Assembly: GCF_015206895.1 (NCBI RefSeq)
Contig: NZ_JADEXU010000002.1
Span: 1 to 64,000 of the forward strand
Length of the DNA stretch: 64,000 nucleotides
Origin: Nostoc sp. LEGE 12450
Lineage (GTDB): Bacteria > Cyanobacteriota > Cyanobacteriia > Cyanobacteriales > Nostocaceae
Reading direction: 5' to 3'
Part shown: positions 37,157 to 45,968 of the stretch, piece after piece
Numbering within the stretch: the first letter of the stretch is position 1
Layout of the letters: every line of letters begins with the position of its first letter
The notes under the pieces: generated by a model
What the model was told of the DNA's origin: nothing
Databases searched by the model: none
The model's input: the letters and a program-made list of their open reading frames with translations, nothing else
Made by a program: the position numbers and the translations under genes

Positions 37157-38179
37157 TTAAACCCAAAATGTAACTTTTACAGATTGATTTGGCAATAAAC
37201 GCGGATCTTCTCCACGAGATATAGCTGCCATAATTGACTCGACAAATATATGAATTGTGTCCGCAGGCGTATTATAAAATTGTGTCCCGTACTTAGCGAT
37301 CGCTTCCCCCTGAATACCCAAAATTTCCACGTCTTGGCGGATAATGTGTTGAGCAGTCCACCGCACAAAGGGACGTGCTAACTTATTCCAAATACCATAG
37401 TTATATGTGACATCCGTGTAAACCAGAGTTGAATTATCGGTTTCTGGAATAGATTGACTGGTAATGAACAAATGGCGATTATGTGCAATTTTATACTCCA
37501 CAGAGGTAATGTTTGGCATATAAAAGCGATCGCTATGTTTAATCTCTGCACCCTGCAAATTCAGAAAACGGCTGTACCATCCCAAATTACTGTTTTCATT
37601 GCGATACTCCACCAAAACCGAACCATTGCAGCGTTCTACAGTCATCTCTAACTTTTGTTGGCGGGAAGTACGGAAAACACCAGGATGAACAAAAGCTGTA
37701 TGGGGAATATCAATAAAGTTCTCTGCACAATTAGTCACATTGTTAGCAAAACGGTTAATTACCCGCACCGTCTCCCATCCTGTTTGTCCGTAGTGAGGCA
37801 TAGAAAAGGGTTCAAGATCAGCACTTGGGGTATCGGCTAACCGCACATAAACATAGCCATCCTGTTCTTTGGTAGCGTAACACTTGGCTCGACGCTGTGG
37901 GGAAGGTTTGAAATCATCTCCTTCGGCTGGAACAGCAATAACGTTACCAACCCCGTCATATACCCAACCATGATAGGGACATTGTAAAGCACCATTACAG
38001 ATTTTACCTGATGATAGACGGCTATTGCGGTGTAAACAGCGATCGCGCAAAGCTACGGGTTGTCCATCTTCACCGCGAAATATCGCTAACCATTCTCCTA
38101 AAACGGTGCGTGGTAATACCTTGTTAGGTTGTAACTGTTGGCTGAGTGCGACAATATACCAAAAATCTGCAAATTGCAT
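37157..38179 (-). CDS. Rieske oxygenase A (ring-hydroxylating alpha-subunit type)
   Basis: A 340-residue protein. The Rieske 2Fe-2S site is CLHRNSRLSSGKICNGALQC followed by PYHGW, giving the CxH and CxxH ligands. The mononuclear iron site is ENFIDIPHTAFVHPG, with the DxxHxxxxH layout. It resembles VanA-type and chlorophyllide a oxygenase-like monooxygenases. No reductase is adjacent, but a ferredoxin gene lies at 39929. It is the first gene of the operon that ends with GH3. Confidence 0.9.
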   Translation of the reverse strand: MQFADFWYIVALSQQLQPNKVLPRTVLGEWLAIFRGEDGQPVALRDRCLHRNSRLSSGKICNGALQCPYHGWVYDGVGNVIAVPAEGDDFKPSPQRRAKCYATKEQDGYVYVRLADTPSADLEPFSMPHYGQTGWETVRVINRFANNVTNCAENFIDIPHTAFVHPGVFRTSRQQKLEMTVERCNGSVLVEYRNENSNLGWYSRFLNLQGAEIKHSDRFYMPNITSVEYKIAHNRHLFITSQSIPETDNSTLVYTDVTYNYGIWNKLARPFVRWTAQHIIRQDVEILGIQGEAIAKYGTQFYNTPADTIHIFVESIMAAISRGEDPRLLPNQSVKVTFWV

Positions 38180-38301
38180 GGTGGGTGGAAGCGATCGTAT
38201 TTAAATTATGGCAATGTCTTGGCTAGAACTGCATTGCTGTATCTATCGAATTCCAAAAGAGCTAATTTACAATTAAAGGTGAGATAACCTGAGATAAGAA
38301 A

Positions 38302-38547
38302 ATGATAATGACATTAGAACAATTGCAAAAGCAGGTATTAGAGTTACCAATTAGCGATGCCTACAGCTGGCTACGCCTACGCTGGACATTAGTGCAAACT
38401 CTTTTAGAGTCGCTACAGCGAGAAACTAGTTTTGAATTGAAAAAGAGTAAATTGTCTCGACTGCGAGGAATTGCAAAAGGTACAGAAATATCAAGTAAAG
38501 ATATGGAAGTGGATTAGATTAACTATATGACTGAAAAATATCAATAA
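38302..38547 (+). pseudogene. Small antitoxin-like gene with dispersed-repeat insert and premature stop
   Basis: The frame from 38302 encodes MIMTLEQLQKQVLELPISD, then AYSWLRLR, then WTLVQTLLESLQRET and stops at 38517. The eight-residue AYSWLRLR is translated from the repeat at 38354-38382, and removing it restores PISDRW, the common wording of small cyanobacterial antitoxin-like proteins. After the TAG the same frame continues INYMTEKYQ to TAA at 38547, which looks like the normal C-terminal end (expected Tyr at the TAG). So the gene carries an insertion and a nonsense change. No partner toxin gene follows. Confidence 0.55.
38354..38382. repeat. Small dispersed repeat, copy 3 (reverse orientation, in a reading frame)
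   Basis: Begins GCGATGCCTACAGCTGGC and ends TACGCCTACGC; its reverse complement matches the copies at 12886-12914 and 39863-39891. Its length adds an in-frame stretch (AYSWLRLR) to the antitoxin-like gene. Confidence 0.85.
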
Positions 38548-38584
38548 TTTTTCTAACAACGCCTGCAATTGCCTTTAGCCGAGG

Positions 38585-39280
38585 TCATTGTCTAGCAAAA
38601 GCCAAGTCACTTTCAATTAACTTAGCACCTGTTAGGTTAACCCCACTCAAATTGCAAAAGTGAAATTTTGCCCCTCTTAGGTCTGCTAATGATAGATTAG
38701 CTCCAGTTAAATCTGCATCAGTGAGATTAACTTCACTTAAGTTCGCCCTACTTAGGTTAGCCCCCCGCAGTGAAGTTTGTTGCAAGTCTGCCCTATTTAG
38801 ATTCGTCCTCATTAGATATGCCTTATTCAAGTCGGCTCCACTTAAATTAGCTTCACTTAAGTCTGCCGCTGTTAAATCCGCTTTACTTAGATTGGCTTGA
38901 CTTAGGTCTGCCCAACTCAATGACGCATAACTTAGGTTAATTTCACTTAGCTTTACTGATGTAAGTACTGCACACTTCAAGTTAGCATTAATAAAATTTC
39001 TTTCTCCCATTGCATAACGGCGTAAAATTTCATTCGTTGTTACTCTGTGTAAAACAGCTTTTTCATCACCTTGATAACACCATGTAGCTTCTAATAGTTT
39101 GGCAGCAGTGTTAAGAGCTATCTCATCACATTTAGCAATTATCACACCATTGCAGCCATCCCACTGGCCATTAAGCATAAGGGCAATCTCACTAGCGGCA
39201 GCAATTGAGTCAAATAGTAAAACAGATTCTTTGTGCCGTTTCAACCAGCTATTCCAACCAATCGAGATAATCTTTTCCAT
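38585..39280 (-). CDS. Pentapeptide repeat protein
   Basis: A 231-residue protein. From about residue 95 it is a run of A(D/N)Lxx repeats (LSWADLSQANLSKADLTAAD, then LSEANLSGADLNKAYLM, and so on), which form a right-handed quadrilateral beta helix. The first 90 residues are a separate domain (WNSWLKRHKESVLLFDSIAA) with no clear match. Function is unknown; such proteins are abundant in Nostocales. Confidence 0.9.
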   Translation of the reverse strand: MEKIISIGWNSWLKRHKESVLLFDSIAAASEIALMLNGQWDGCNGVIIAKCDEIALNTAAKLLEATWCYQGDEKAVLHRVTTNEILRRYAMGERNFINANLKCAVLTSVKLSEINLSYASLSWADLSQANLSKADLTAADLSEANLSGADLNKAYLMRTNLNRADLQQTSLRGANLSRANLSEVNLTDADLTGANLSLADLRGAKFHFCNLSGVNLTGAKLIESDLAFARQ

Positions 39281-39423
39281 TTCTATAAGTTTTGGCGCGT
39301 TAAATGACGATTACAGTTCTAACTTCCAGATGTTAATCAATGCTTACTCTATTTTTATCTTGAGTTATTTGTTCAGGGTTAGTTTCACCAAAATATAAAA
39401 CTACGCTGCTTTTCAAGATTACT

Positions 39424-39639
39424 TCATTCTTCAATTTTCTCAAGAGCATCGAACTTATGAGCAGCTTCTTTTCCAGTTTTGTCGCTTTTCACCAGATATT
39501 GTGGATTATCCTTTGAGGCAGCAACATGATGTCCACCAATATCTATGGGTGAAGTTAATTTTTTTTCTACTTTGCCAGTAGTTTCACCCTGTGCCGTATT
39601 CCACTTCACCTTATCGCCTTTCTGAAATTCTTCGGTCAT
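39424..39639 (-). CDS. DUF2945 / HVA1-type Tudor-like small protein
   Basis: A 71-residue protein: FQKGDKVKWNTAQGETTGKV, then NPQYLVKSDKTGKEAAHKF. The GDxVxWN start and PQYxVxSDKTGKxAxHK passage are typical of the DUF2945 (hypervirulence-associated Tudor) family. The role is unknown. It is flanked by intergenic sequence on both sides. Confidence 0.85.
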   Translation of the reverse strand: MTEEFQKGDKVKWNTAQGETTGKVEKKLTSPIDIGGHHVAASKDNPQYLVKSDKTGKEAAHKFDALEKIEE

Positions 39640-39862
39640 GAGTTTTGTTCTTGGCTATTTGATACTTACTTATGATGTTAGAGTTGTCAGAAAAATAAAC
39701 CAGCCGAACGATATAAAAAGAGTTAAAAGAGGCTATCAATAGTCTGAAATCGGTTCAAAAGGAGAGATTGGCAGTGGCAACTTGCCGATAGCAACTTTTA
39801 TACCTATTTCCCAAATACTGCCAACTGATAGTCATAATTCATTGTTTTCATCGGCAATGTGT

Positions 39863-39891
39863 GCGTAGGCGTAGCCCGTCGTAGACATCGC
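39863..39891. repeat. Small dispersed repeat, copy 4 (29 bp)
   Basis: Same orientation as the copy at 12886-12914: GCGTAGGCGTAGCCC, then GTCGTAGACATCGC. It lies just downstream of the ferredoxin gene, outside its frame. Confidence 0.85.
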
Positions 39892-39928
39892 TTCCTCATT
39901 CAAACGCTCTGGTTGGGCAAACCACCAT

Positions 39929-40213
39929 CTAAATCTTACGAATTTCAACATTACCTGTAACATCAACCTGACACGCTAACCGCGCATGAGGATGATTATC
40001 TGCTAAAGTCTCTAACATTTCCTGCTCATCAGGTTGAGGAGGCGGAATATCACCAATAACCTCAACCAAACAAGTGCCACAAATTCCAGTCCGACAACCA
40101 AATAAAACAGGTGAATTCTGAATTGTGAGATGTTCAGACAAATTTTGATTACATTCCAAAGTTATAGGAACCAAATCACTTCCTGGAAACGATATTTTAC
40201 AAAATTCAGCCAT
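39929..40213 (-). CDS. 2Fe-2S ferredoxin (plant-type)
   Basis: A protein of about 94 residues. The cluster ligands are in GCRTGICGTCLVEV (CxxxxCxxC) with the fourth Cys in ARLACQVDV. ATG 40213 is preferred; an upstream TTG at 40222 would add three residues. It follows the AurF-like gene by 14 bases and is the last gene of the oxygenase operon, so it probably carries electrons to its Rieske or diiron enzymes. Confidence 0.92.
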   Translation of the reverse strand: MAEFCKISFPGSDLVPITLECNQNLSEHLTIQNSPVLFGCRTGICGTCLVEVIGDIPPPQPDEQEMLETLADNHPHARLACQVDVTGNVEIRKI

Positions 40214-40227
40214 AATACGCAATAATT

Positions 40228-41445
40228 TTACCTAAAAAACACTCTTCCATTCCTCTCTGCGCCTCTGCGCCTCTGCGTCTCTGCGTGAGCTAAAAATAAA
40301 TCCTCTCGGTGTTCAAAACATTGAAAAGCCCTTTTTTGAGTCGCCAAATATCGAGAAATTGAATTAGTAGCCATCAGTGACATATCCCGATTACGTTGCC
40401 AAAGATAATCGAGCTTTTCAATATATACCTGATAAGATTTCATCGCCTCTTGATGAGTTGAAAAACTGCGCTGTAATCCTTCCGACTCCTCCGTAAAACA
40501 ACGCCGCATCATTTCTTTAGCATCCTTGTCACTCATCTCAAAAATTGGCGATCGCAACACCCGATAAATCTTGCCATACAGCGCCGGATCATACCAGAAA
40601 ATCCCGTTAATCGCCGCCGAAAAATGAAAATGATCGCGCTGACATCCCAGCAATCCTAAATTAGCAACCAGTCGTTCATAAGCAGTCGGTGGCTTAAGGC
40701 AAGTGACAACATCATGAGATATAATTGTCGAACTATTAAAGTGAAAACTTTCATCCATGAAGTGATAATAGGAGACTTTAGCAGGAATTGGAGCAGCTTC
40801 AGGATGGGGATGTTTTTGATAATAATTGCTGAGTTTGTGCTGTATTAACTTGCCGTTTAGCGTCCGCACTCCCCGGACTGTAAAATACTGACAAGCCAAA
40901 AAAGTATTATTTGCAGAAATCAGCCCAAAGTATTGAAGCTGAATTTTTTTCCACCAAGTTTTTAGGGCATTGGTGTCAGCATAAACCATCGTTTCTGTAA
41001 AGGGGCCGCGCATGGGGTAGGTAAAGATAAGTTCCCCAAATAACGCTTGTTCAACCTGTTTGGCAATTGTGCGGAAGGCGTTAATGTGCGATCGCTCTTG
41101 GGCGGATTCCAAATCTAATGTATCGCAGATTAACCGAAAATCCTCTTGGGCGTAAAGTCCGGCTGCACTGGTTTGATTGAAAAAGATAGTTGCAATTTCA
41201 GCAGAAACAATTTGTGAGTAGTAAGCTACCCAGTAAAGTTGGTTCAAAATTATCCGCTGATGTTGGCTGGATTGTTCCCATAAAGGTGTACCATATAGCA
41301 GAGAAAATTCCTCTGGGTTCCAATACTCGTTTTGACAATCCTCATAGCGAAAATTGGTAACTGCTTCATCCATTAAAGCAGTATGATCTTGCTGTTTGTT
41401 GCGGGTGTGGTTAATTTGTAATTTGCGATGAATAGTTTTTTCCAT
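40228..41445 (-). CDS. AurF-like diiron oxygenase
   Basis: A 405-residue protein resembling the p-aminobenzoate N-oxygenase (AurF) family. Putative iron ligands are in LDLESAQERSHINAF (ExxxxERxH) and YYHFMDESFHFNSSTIISHD (ExxH). A region with several aromatic residues (YWNPEEFSLLYGTPLWEQSS) comes before. Known members oxidise amines to nitro groups or hydroxylate. The last 20 or so residues (AHAETQRRRGAERNG) are translated from a CTCTGCG-type repeat at 40243-40293 and are unlikely to belong to the fold. It lies 39 bases after the ferritin-like gene and before ferredoxin. Confidence 0.75.
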   Translation of the reverse strand: MEKTIHRKLQINHTRNKQQDHTALMDEAVTNFRYEDCQNEYWNPEEFSLLYGTPLWEQSSQHQRIILNQLYWVAYYSQIVSAEIATIFFNQTSAAGLYAQEDFRLICDTLDLESAQERSHINAFRTIAKQVEQALFGELIFTYPMRGPFTETMVYADTNALKTWWKKIQLQYFGLISANNTFLACQYFTVRGVRTLNGKLIQHKLSNYYQKHPHPEAAPIPAKVSYYHFMDESFHFNSSTIISHDVVTCLKPPTAYERLVANLGLLGCQRDHFHFSAAINGIFWYDPALYGKIYRVLRSPIFEMSDKDAKEMMRRCFTEESEGLQRSFSTHQEAMKSYQVYIEKLDYLWQRNRDMSLMATNSISRYLATQKRAFQCFEHREDLFLAHAETQRRRGAERNGRVFFR

Positions 41446-41484
41446 ATCCGTTTTTATTTGACGCAGAGATAAAATTGATGTTTA

Positions 41485-42390
41485 TTACACACATTGATGT
41501 GCCGGGAGTGGTTCAAAGGCTCCGCGTTCTTCTAAAGTTTGCAGGATAGACTGGGCTGATTTTCCCCCCATGAGCGATCGCAATATTTGTAATCGCGTTC
41601 CGCTATGAGTCTCTGTATCTAGTTCTTCTAGAACTTGGATTTTTTGCGATCGCGTCAGATGTCCTTTCACTTGTTCGATTGCTGCGAGTAAGCTTTGTGG
41701 CCCCACCTGTACCATCAACAAAAACTGTGCCAATACATCAAGAATTGTTGTTTGACTGAATGCTGAAACAGTAATTTGATTAAACAAGGTGCTTCCCGTG
41801 GCGTGATGACGGGATTCAGATTGTAAAAAACTGGAAAAAAGTTCTGCTAAAACTGGATGGCGGCATTCCTTCGCTAAACGCCGATAATGGCTTAAACCCC
41901 ATCCTTCTAAAACGACTTGCAGCACAAACAACAAAACTGTTTTATCTGCACTTTCAACCACTTCTGATAGTAAGTGTAAAAACGGATCGTCCGTATTAGT
42001 TACTTCCATTGCTGGTAAAAAATGGCTAATTTGGTGAAGGTGGGTAGCTTCATCAGCCGTAAACAATGCATAAAGCATTCGTTCTTCAACTGTTTCTGCT
42101 AACAGTACCATTTTTGCCATGTAGCCAACCCCTGCTTTCTCAATGAAATATGATTCTTCTAACAGACTGTGGTTAGCAAGTTCCAGAATAGCAGATTGTT
42201 CAGTAATATTAGATTGTTGGAAAATTTTCACTTTATGTAAATTGAAAAATTCAGCACCCCAATAATTTAGTTGTGGGTAATTAGGATAATTATTCTTATT
42301 AGGTAATGCTGCTGTTAATATCCGTTGTAAACGGTCATTACAATCTGTATGCGGTAGGTCAAAACCGACAATTTTATATTTTGAATCCAT
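41485..42390 (-). CDS. Ferritin-like diiron protein
   Basis: A 301-residue all-helical protein. Candidate metal ligands are in NHSLLEESYFIEKAG and LFTADEATHLHQI (ExxH) and in a second pair, VLEGWGLSHYRRL and SESRHHATGS (ExxHH). The order E...ExxH...E...ExxH is the ferritin-like diiron pattern. Function is unknown; association with Rieske genes and ferredoxin suggests an oxygenase or desaturase. Its start overlaps the end of the Rieske C gene by 17 bases. Confidence 0.7.
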   Translation of the reverse strand: MDSKYKIVGFDLPHTDCNDRLQRILTAALPNKNNYPNYPQLNYWGAEFFNLHKVKIFQQSNITEQSAILELANHSLLEESYFIEKAGVGYMAKMVLLAETVEERMLYALFTADEATHLHQISHFLPAMEVTNTDDPFLHLLSEVVESADKTVLLFVLQVVLEGWGLSHYRRLAKECRHPVLAELFSSFLQSESRHHATGSTLFNQITVSAFSQTTILDVLAQFLLMVQVGPQSLLAAIEQVKGHLTRSQKIQVLEELDTETHSGTRLQILRSLMGGKSAQSILQTLEERGAFEPLPAHQCV

Positions 42391-43435
42391 GTTCAGGGCT
42401 AGGTGTTGATAGGGTTTGGATATTTGGATAATTAACAGTGTCCCAAGTTGCCCAGGTTAAATTTTTCTGGTGATTAACGTGCTGAATAAATTCCAGAATA
42501 GATTGATCTGCTTTAGTAGGAGTCTTTAAATCAAACTGAATTGTCTGAAATACCTGTGTATCCCCCTTGGCAAAGTAATTACCAACTTGCTGAGTTAACC
42601 ATAACAAACCACGATTTAAAACCCATCCCCAAAATCCCGGACGCTTGGGAGTGACAAGAATTGTTTGCCCTTCAGTTTTACCACCTTCTATCATTCGCAG
42701 TGTAAATATAATGTAGAAGTGCAGAAAATCCGGGCCTAGCGTCACAGTGCCAGTGCTACCATACCAGTAACACATACTATAAGTAACTTCATTGCGATAT
42801 AGAGGACGAATCAGGCGAATTAACCAGGAATCATCCCCTCCGCGTGTAGTATTGCTGAAGGTAATAGCGTTAGAGTTGAGGTTTTGAGAATCAAATATAA
42901 TCTCTAAAGGTAAATTGTGTACTGTATTGAAGTGGTGAGCATCAATCGCATTAATTAGTAAGACATTGGGATGGCAGTTTTTGACAAATCGAGTCCCCAA
43001 TATATAATCACAATCTGCCTGTTCTAATTCTGGTACAAAAGGTAGCAAACTTGGCTTTTCTTCTCCCACCCAAACCCAAATCATGCCGTACTTTTCCGCC
43101 GTGTGCCAAGTTTTAATACACACAGGTAGCGGTTTTCCCAGAGAAGGAACATCTACACAAATTCCGCGACTGTCATACTCCCAATTATGAAAAAAGCAGC
43201 GAATTCCATCACCTTCTACCTTACCTTCTGCTAAATGAGCGCCCATGTGTGGACAATAAGCATCTATAGCTACTACCTGACCACTAACTCCCCGATAAAT
43301 TGCCAGATTTCTACCTAGCAACGTTAGAGCTTTTACCTTGCTAATTTTTAATTTTTTGGATGGCAATGTCCAGTACCATCCCTCTATAAATTGTGTCGGA
43401 TTGTTAAAGTTTGATTGTGGGTTTGTAGATACCAT
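42374..43435 (-). CDS. Rieske oxygenase C
   Basis: A protein of about 353 residues; the start at 43435 (MVSTNPQSNF) avoids an overlap with the preceding gene. Rieske ligands: CPHMGAHLAEGKVEGDGIRC then FFHNW. Iron site: NAIDAHHFNTVHNLPLEI (DxxHxxxxH). The CPHxGAHL wording resembles KshA / cholesterol-desaturase-type Rieske oxygenases that act on isoprenoid-like rings. It shares a transcript with the GNAT-like and ferritin-like genes. Confidence 0.88.
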   Translation of the reverse strand: MVSTNPQSNFNNPTQFIEGWYWTLPSKKLKISKVKALTLLGRNLAIYRGVSGQVVAIDAYCPHMGAHLAEGKVEGDGIRCFFHNWEYDSRGICVDVPSLGKPLPVCIKTWHTAEKYGMIWVWVGEEKPSLLPFVPELEQADCDYILGTRFVKNCHPNVLLINAIDAHHFNTVHNLPLEIIFDSQNLNSNAITFSNTTRGGDDSWLIRLIRPLYRNEVTYSMCYWYGSTGTVTLGPDFLHFYIIFTLRMIEGGKTEGQTILVTPKRPGFWGWVLNRGLLWLTQQVGNYFAKGDTQVFQTIQFDLKTPTKADQSILEFIQHVNHQKNLTWATWDTVNYPNIQTLSTPSPEHGFKI

Positions 43436-43440
43436 AAAAA

Positions 43441-44181
43441 TTAAATGAGAACACAATCTTGCACAAATTGTAACGATGATTCTGACTCCCACATCCGTTT
43501 TCCAGCACGAGTGAGATTGTCATAGTTAATTTCAGTTAAACAAACTAATTCATCCCCTAATCGATAGCCGGGGTTTATTTCTTCAAAAAATTGGATATGG
43601 GGGTTAGTCTGTCTTCCTGTGGGGATTTCAATCAACCCCTCACAGAGAATTTGGGGATGCGGAAAATTGACGATACCAGTTGATTCTTGGTATAAACTAC
43701 CATAGTATTCGCGTGCTAAACTCACCATCAGATTTGTTACATCGGCAGGTGTTGTAACATCATAACGCGGGTAGAAATCTTGCCAAAAAGTCGGGAGAAA
43801 ACGATAAGTGCGAAAACCAGAGCAAATTAGCAGCCAGTAAAGTTTATTTTCTGCATAGTGTTGACGCAAAAAATTGATAGCGGCAATCCAACTACGTGGT
43901 AGTGTTGTACTAGACCAAGCACTAGGATCAACAATAGTGTCGCCAGAATACACTACACTAATTTTTTCTCCCAAAAAAGTTGTTTGGCATAACATCAGAG
44001 TTGAAAATCCTTTGAGTGCGTTGGATGTCTCATCTCTCAACAGCAAAACCCAGTTTTTGCGCTCTAGATCAATTTGAAACCCATCCCAGGTTATACCTTG
44101 GAAGTGATTTTGCAGCAACGCATACATGGCGATGCGATCGCTTGATTGCAAATTTTGAACAGGAATCAGTAAACTCTTCAT
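43441..44181 (-). CDS. GNAT-like acyltransferase-type protein
   Basis: A 246-residue protein. The N-terminal part (LQSSDRIAMYALLQNHFQGI, NWVLLLRDETSNALKGFSTL, ISVVYSGDTIVDPSAW) looks like the beta-alpha pattern of a GNAT fold, although the acetyl-CoA loop is not canonical. The next part (YWLLICSGFRTYRFLPTFWQ) is not familiar. It may acylate or act on a substrate of the neighbouring oxygenases. It ends 5 bases before the Rieske C start. Confidence 0.5.
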   Translation of the reverse strand: MKSLLIPVQNLQSSDRIAMYALLQNHFQGITWDGFQIDLERKNWVLLLRDETSNALKGFSTLMLCQTTFLGEKISVVYSGDTIVDPSAWSSTTLPRSWIAAINFLRQHYAENKLYWLLICSGFRTYRFLPTFWQDFYPRYDVTTPADVTNLMVSLAREYYGSLYQESTGIVNFPHPQILCEGLIEIPTGRQTNPHIQFFEEINPGYRLGDELVCLTEINYDNLTRAGKRMWESESSLQFVQDCVLI

Positions 44182-44420
44182 TACTCGGAAATTACCTAAA
44201 ATCTATTGGTAAGATGTATTTATTTAAAACTTTATCGACCAATTTGGTAAATTTACGGTGTAATGTGACAGATTACAAAATGGTTATCTACGCTACAATC
44301 TCATATTCACATCTTGCACCTTCTCATAAGGTTTGATAGAAATTGCCCACTCTACAAAGATTTAAGAAACCCAAGATTACCAAAGTTCTTGTTAAGTTAC
44401 GCTGTCGCTAACCCAATGTA

Positions 44421-45425
44421 CTATTCTACACCCCTATTTTTTGACCATCGAGACGGTTTTAGCTGATTTACATACTCCATATATTCAGCTAAAGGCTGAT
44501 CAATACTAAGGAGCAACTTCGGATTAAAGCGAATATTGTCGTAAATTTTACCATCCTCATCCCTGAGCATATAGTAAGCCAAGCGAGTACAGAATAGCAA
44601 AAACTGACTCAGCAAATATCCCACAATACCTTTACGTTTTTCAGTTACATAAATCGGTTGAATTCTCGTTCTTCCAGATGCAATGGGAGTATAAGCATAT
44701 ATCATAAACAATGGCGGAAAAAGCCTGACATCTTTCATCATTGTTAACAAACCAATGCAACCATGAGCATAACGCATTGAATACTGATATGTAGAACCAA
44801 GAAATCTTTGACCTAACTTTTCTCTCCAAGTGGTTTGGGGGAATTGTCCCCGCATTGTAAAGTCAATTTGCGTTCCTAATTCGCTGCGATGTAGCGACAG
44901 ATCCATTTTAATATCTAAATGATGAATTGTTTTTAAATGTTGAGCATCAATCCCATTCATCATACAAATATGATGATGGCAACTTCTTGCAAATGCAATA
45001 TCAGCTTGTGCAACAATTTCTTTTCCCTTCAATTCATCAAAATCAGCCACTTTCTCTGGTGCTTTAGCATCTGGATAAATCCAGATAAATCCATACTTTT
45101 CTTCTGTTGCATAAGCTTGTAACTTAGCTTGAGTAGGAATTTCTGATTGACAGGGAATATTTTGACAAAGCCCTGTTTCATCAAATGCCCAATGATGAAA
45201 TGTACAACGAATCCAATTACCATCAACCTTCCCAATTCCTAAATCTGTTCCCAAATGAGGGCAGTAAGCATCCAAAGCCCGTACTTGCCCATCTTCACCT
45301 CTAAAAATTGCAATTTTCTGACCGCACACTTCTACAGATTTTGCTGTTTTTTTAGGTATTTCATTACTAGGACAGGCAATATACCAACCCTTAGCAATCA
45401 CATTCCAATTATTGAATATTTGCAT
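44421..45425 (-). CDS. Rieske oxygenase B
   Basis: A 334-residue protein similar in layout to Rieske C. Cluster ligands: CPHLGTDLGIGKVDGNWIRC then TFHHW. Iron site: MNGIDAQHLKTIHHLDIKM. The C-terminal part contains two hydrophobic stretches (LLSQFLLFCTRLAYYML), possibly membrane-associated. Its start overlaps the DUF962 gene by 17 bases. It is probably a paralogue of Rieske C from a local duplication, to judge by matching motifs. Confidence 0.88.
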   Translation of the reverse strand: MQIFNNWNVIAKGWYIACPSNEIPKKTAKSVEVCGQKIAIFRGEDGQVRALDAYCPHLGTDLGIGKVDGNWIRCTFHHWAFDETGLCQNIPCQSEIPTQAKLQAYATEEKYGFIWIYPDAKAPEKVADFDELKGKEIVAQADIAFARSCHHHICMMNGIDAQHLKTIHHLDIKMDLSLHRSELGTQIDFTMRGQFPQTTWREKLGQRFLGSTYQYSMRYAHGCIGLLTMMKDVRLFPPLFMIYAYTPIASGRTRIQPIYVTEKRKGIVGYLLSQFLLFCTRLAYYMLRDEDGKIYDNIRFNPKLLLSIDQPLAEYMEYVNQLKPSRWSKNRGVE

Positions 45426-45822
45426 AATTGTTTGATAGATAATTATTTAATATTTCTTGTCGTTGGCGAATATCATCTCGATATTTACCCATCAAAATTC
45501 TAAACAACATTTTACCTAAACAGTAAGAAGCCCGCCAAGAAAATACAGCATCTTGTAAATCAATATGGTTACGCTCAAATAAAAAATGTCCGGTTAATCC
45601 TAATAATTGGGTTAATGGTAAGCCCAAGAGCAACCCAAAGTTTTGCAACTTCCAAGTATAAAAAAGTAAACTGTAAAAAAAGAATATTCCTAGAAGGTGT
45701 AGAGTAATATTAATTGGATGTTGATGTTTAATAATAAAAATGTCCCAATAATCTGTAAAAGGATGATCCAGAATTTGATTATTAATCCGATTTCTCAAAC
45801 TTTGTTGAGGATGATAATTCAT
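45409..45822 (-). CDS. Mpo1/DUF962-like membrane protein
   Basis: A 137-residue protein with hydrophobic segments (ITLHLLGIFFFYSLLFYTWK, LLLGLPLTQLLGLTGHFLFE). The conserved His patterns HPFTDYWDIFIIKHQHPINI and GHFLFERNH match the DUF962 family; the yeast member Mpo1 is an iron-dependent dioxygenase that shortens 2-hydroxy fatty acids. Here it opens the Rieske B operon, and a role in lipid oxidation is plausible. Confidence 0.7.
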   Translation of the reverse strand: MNYHPQQSLRNRINNQILDHPFTDYWDIFIIKHQHPINITLHLLGIFFFYSLLFYTWKLQNFGLLLGLPLTQLLGLTGHFLFERNHIDLQDAVFSWRASYCLGKMLFRILMGKYRDDIRQRQEILNNYLSNNYANIQ

Positions 45823-45968
45823 ATAAAAACCTTCTAGAATTAATCTTTAGTTTAGTGTCAAGAGTGCGATCGCTCTACAGATAACGGTTAAGACCGCCAA
45901 AACACAACATAGTCCAAGCTTAAGCCAGCGTTCCGGTACTCCCAGTTGTTAGGTAGGTTTTGTTGGTT

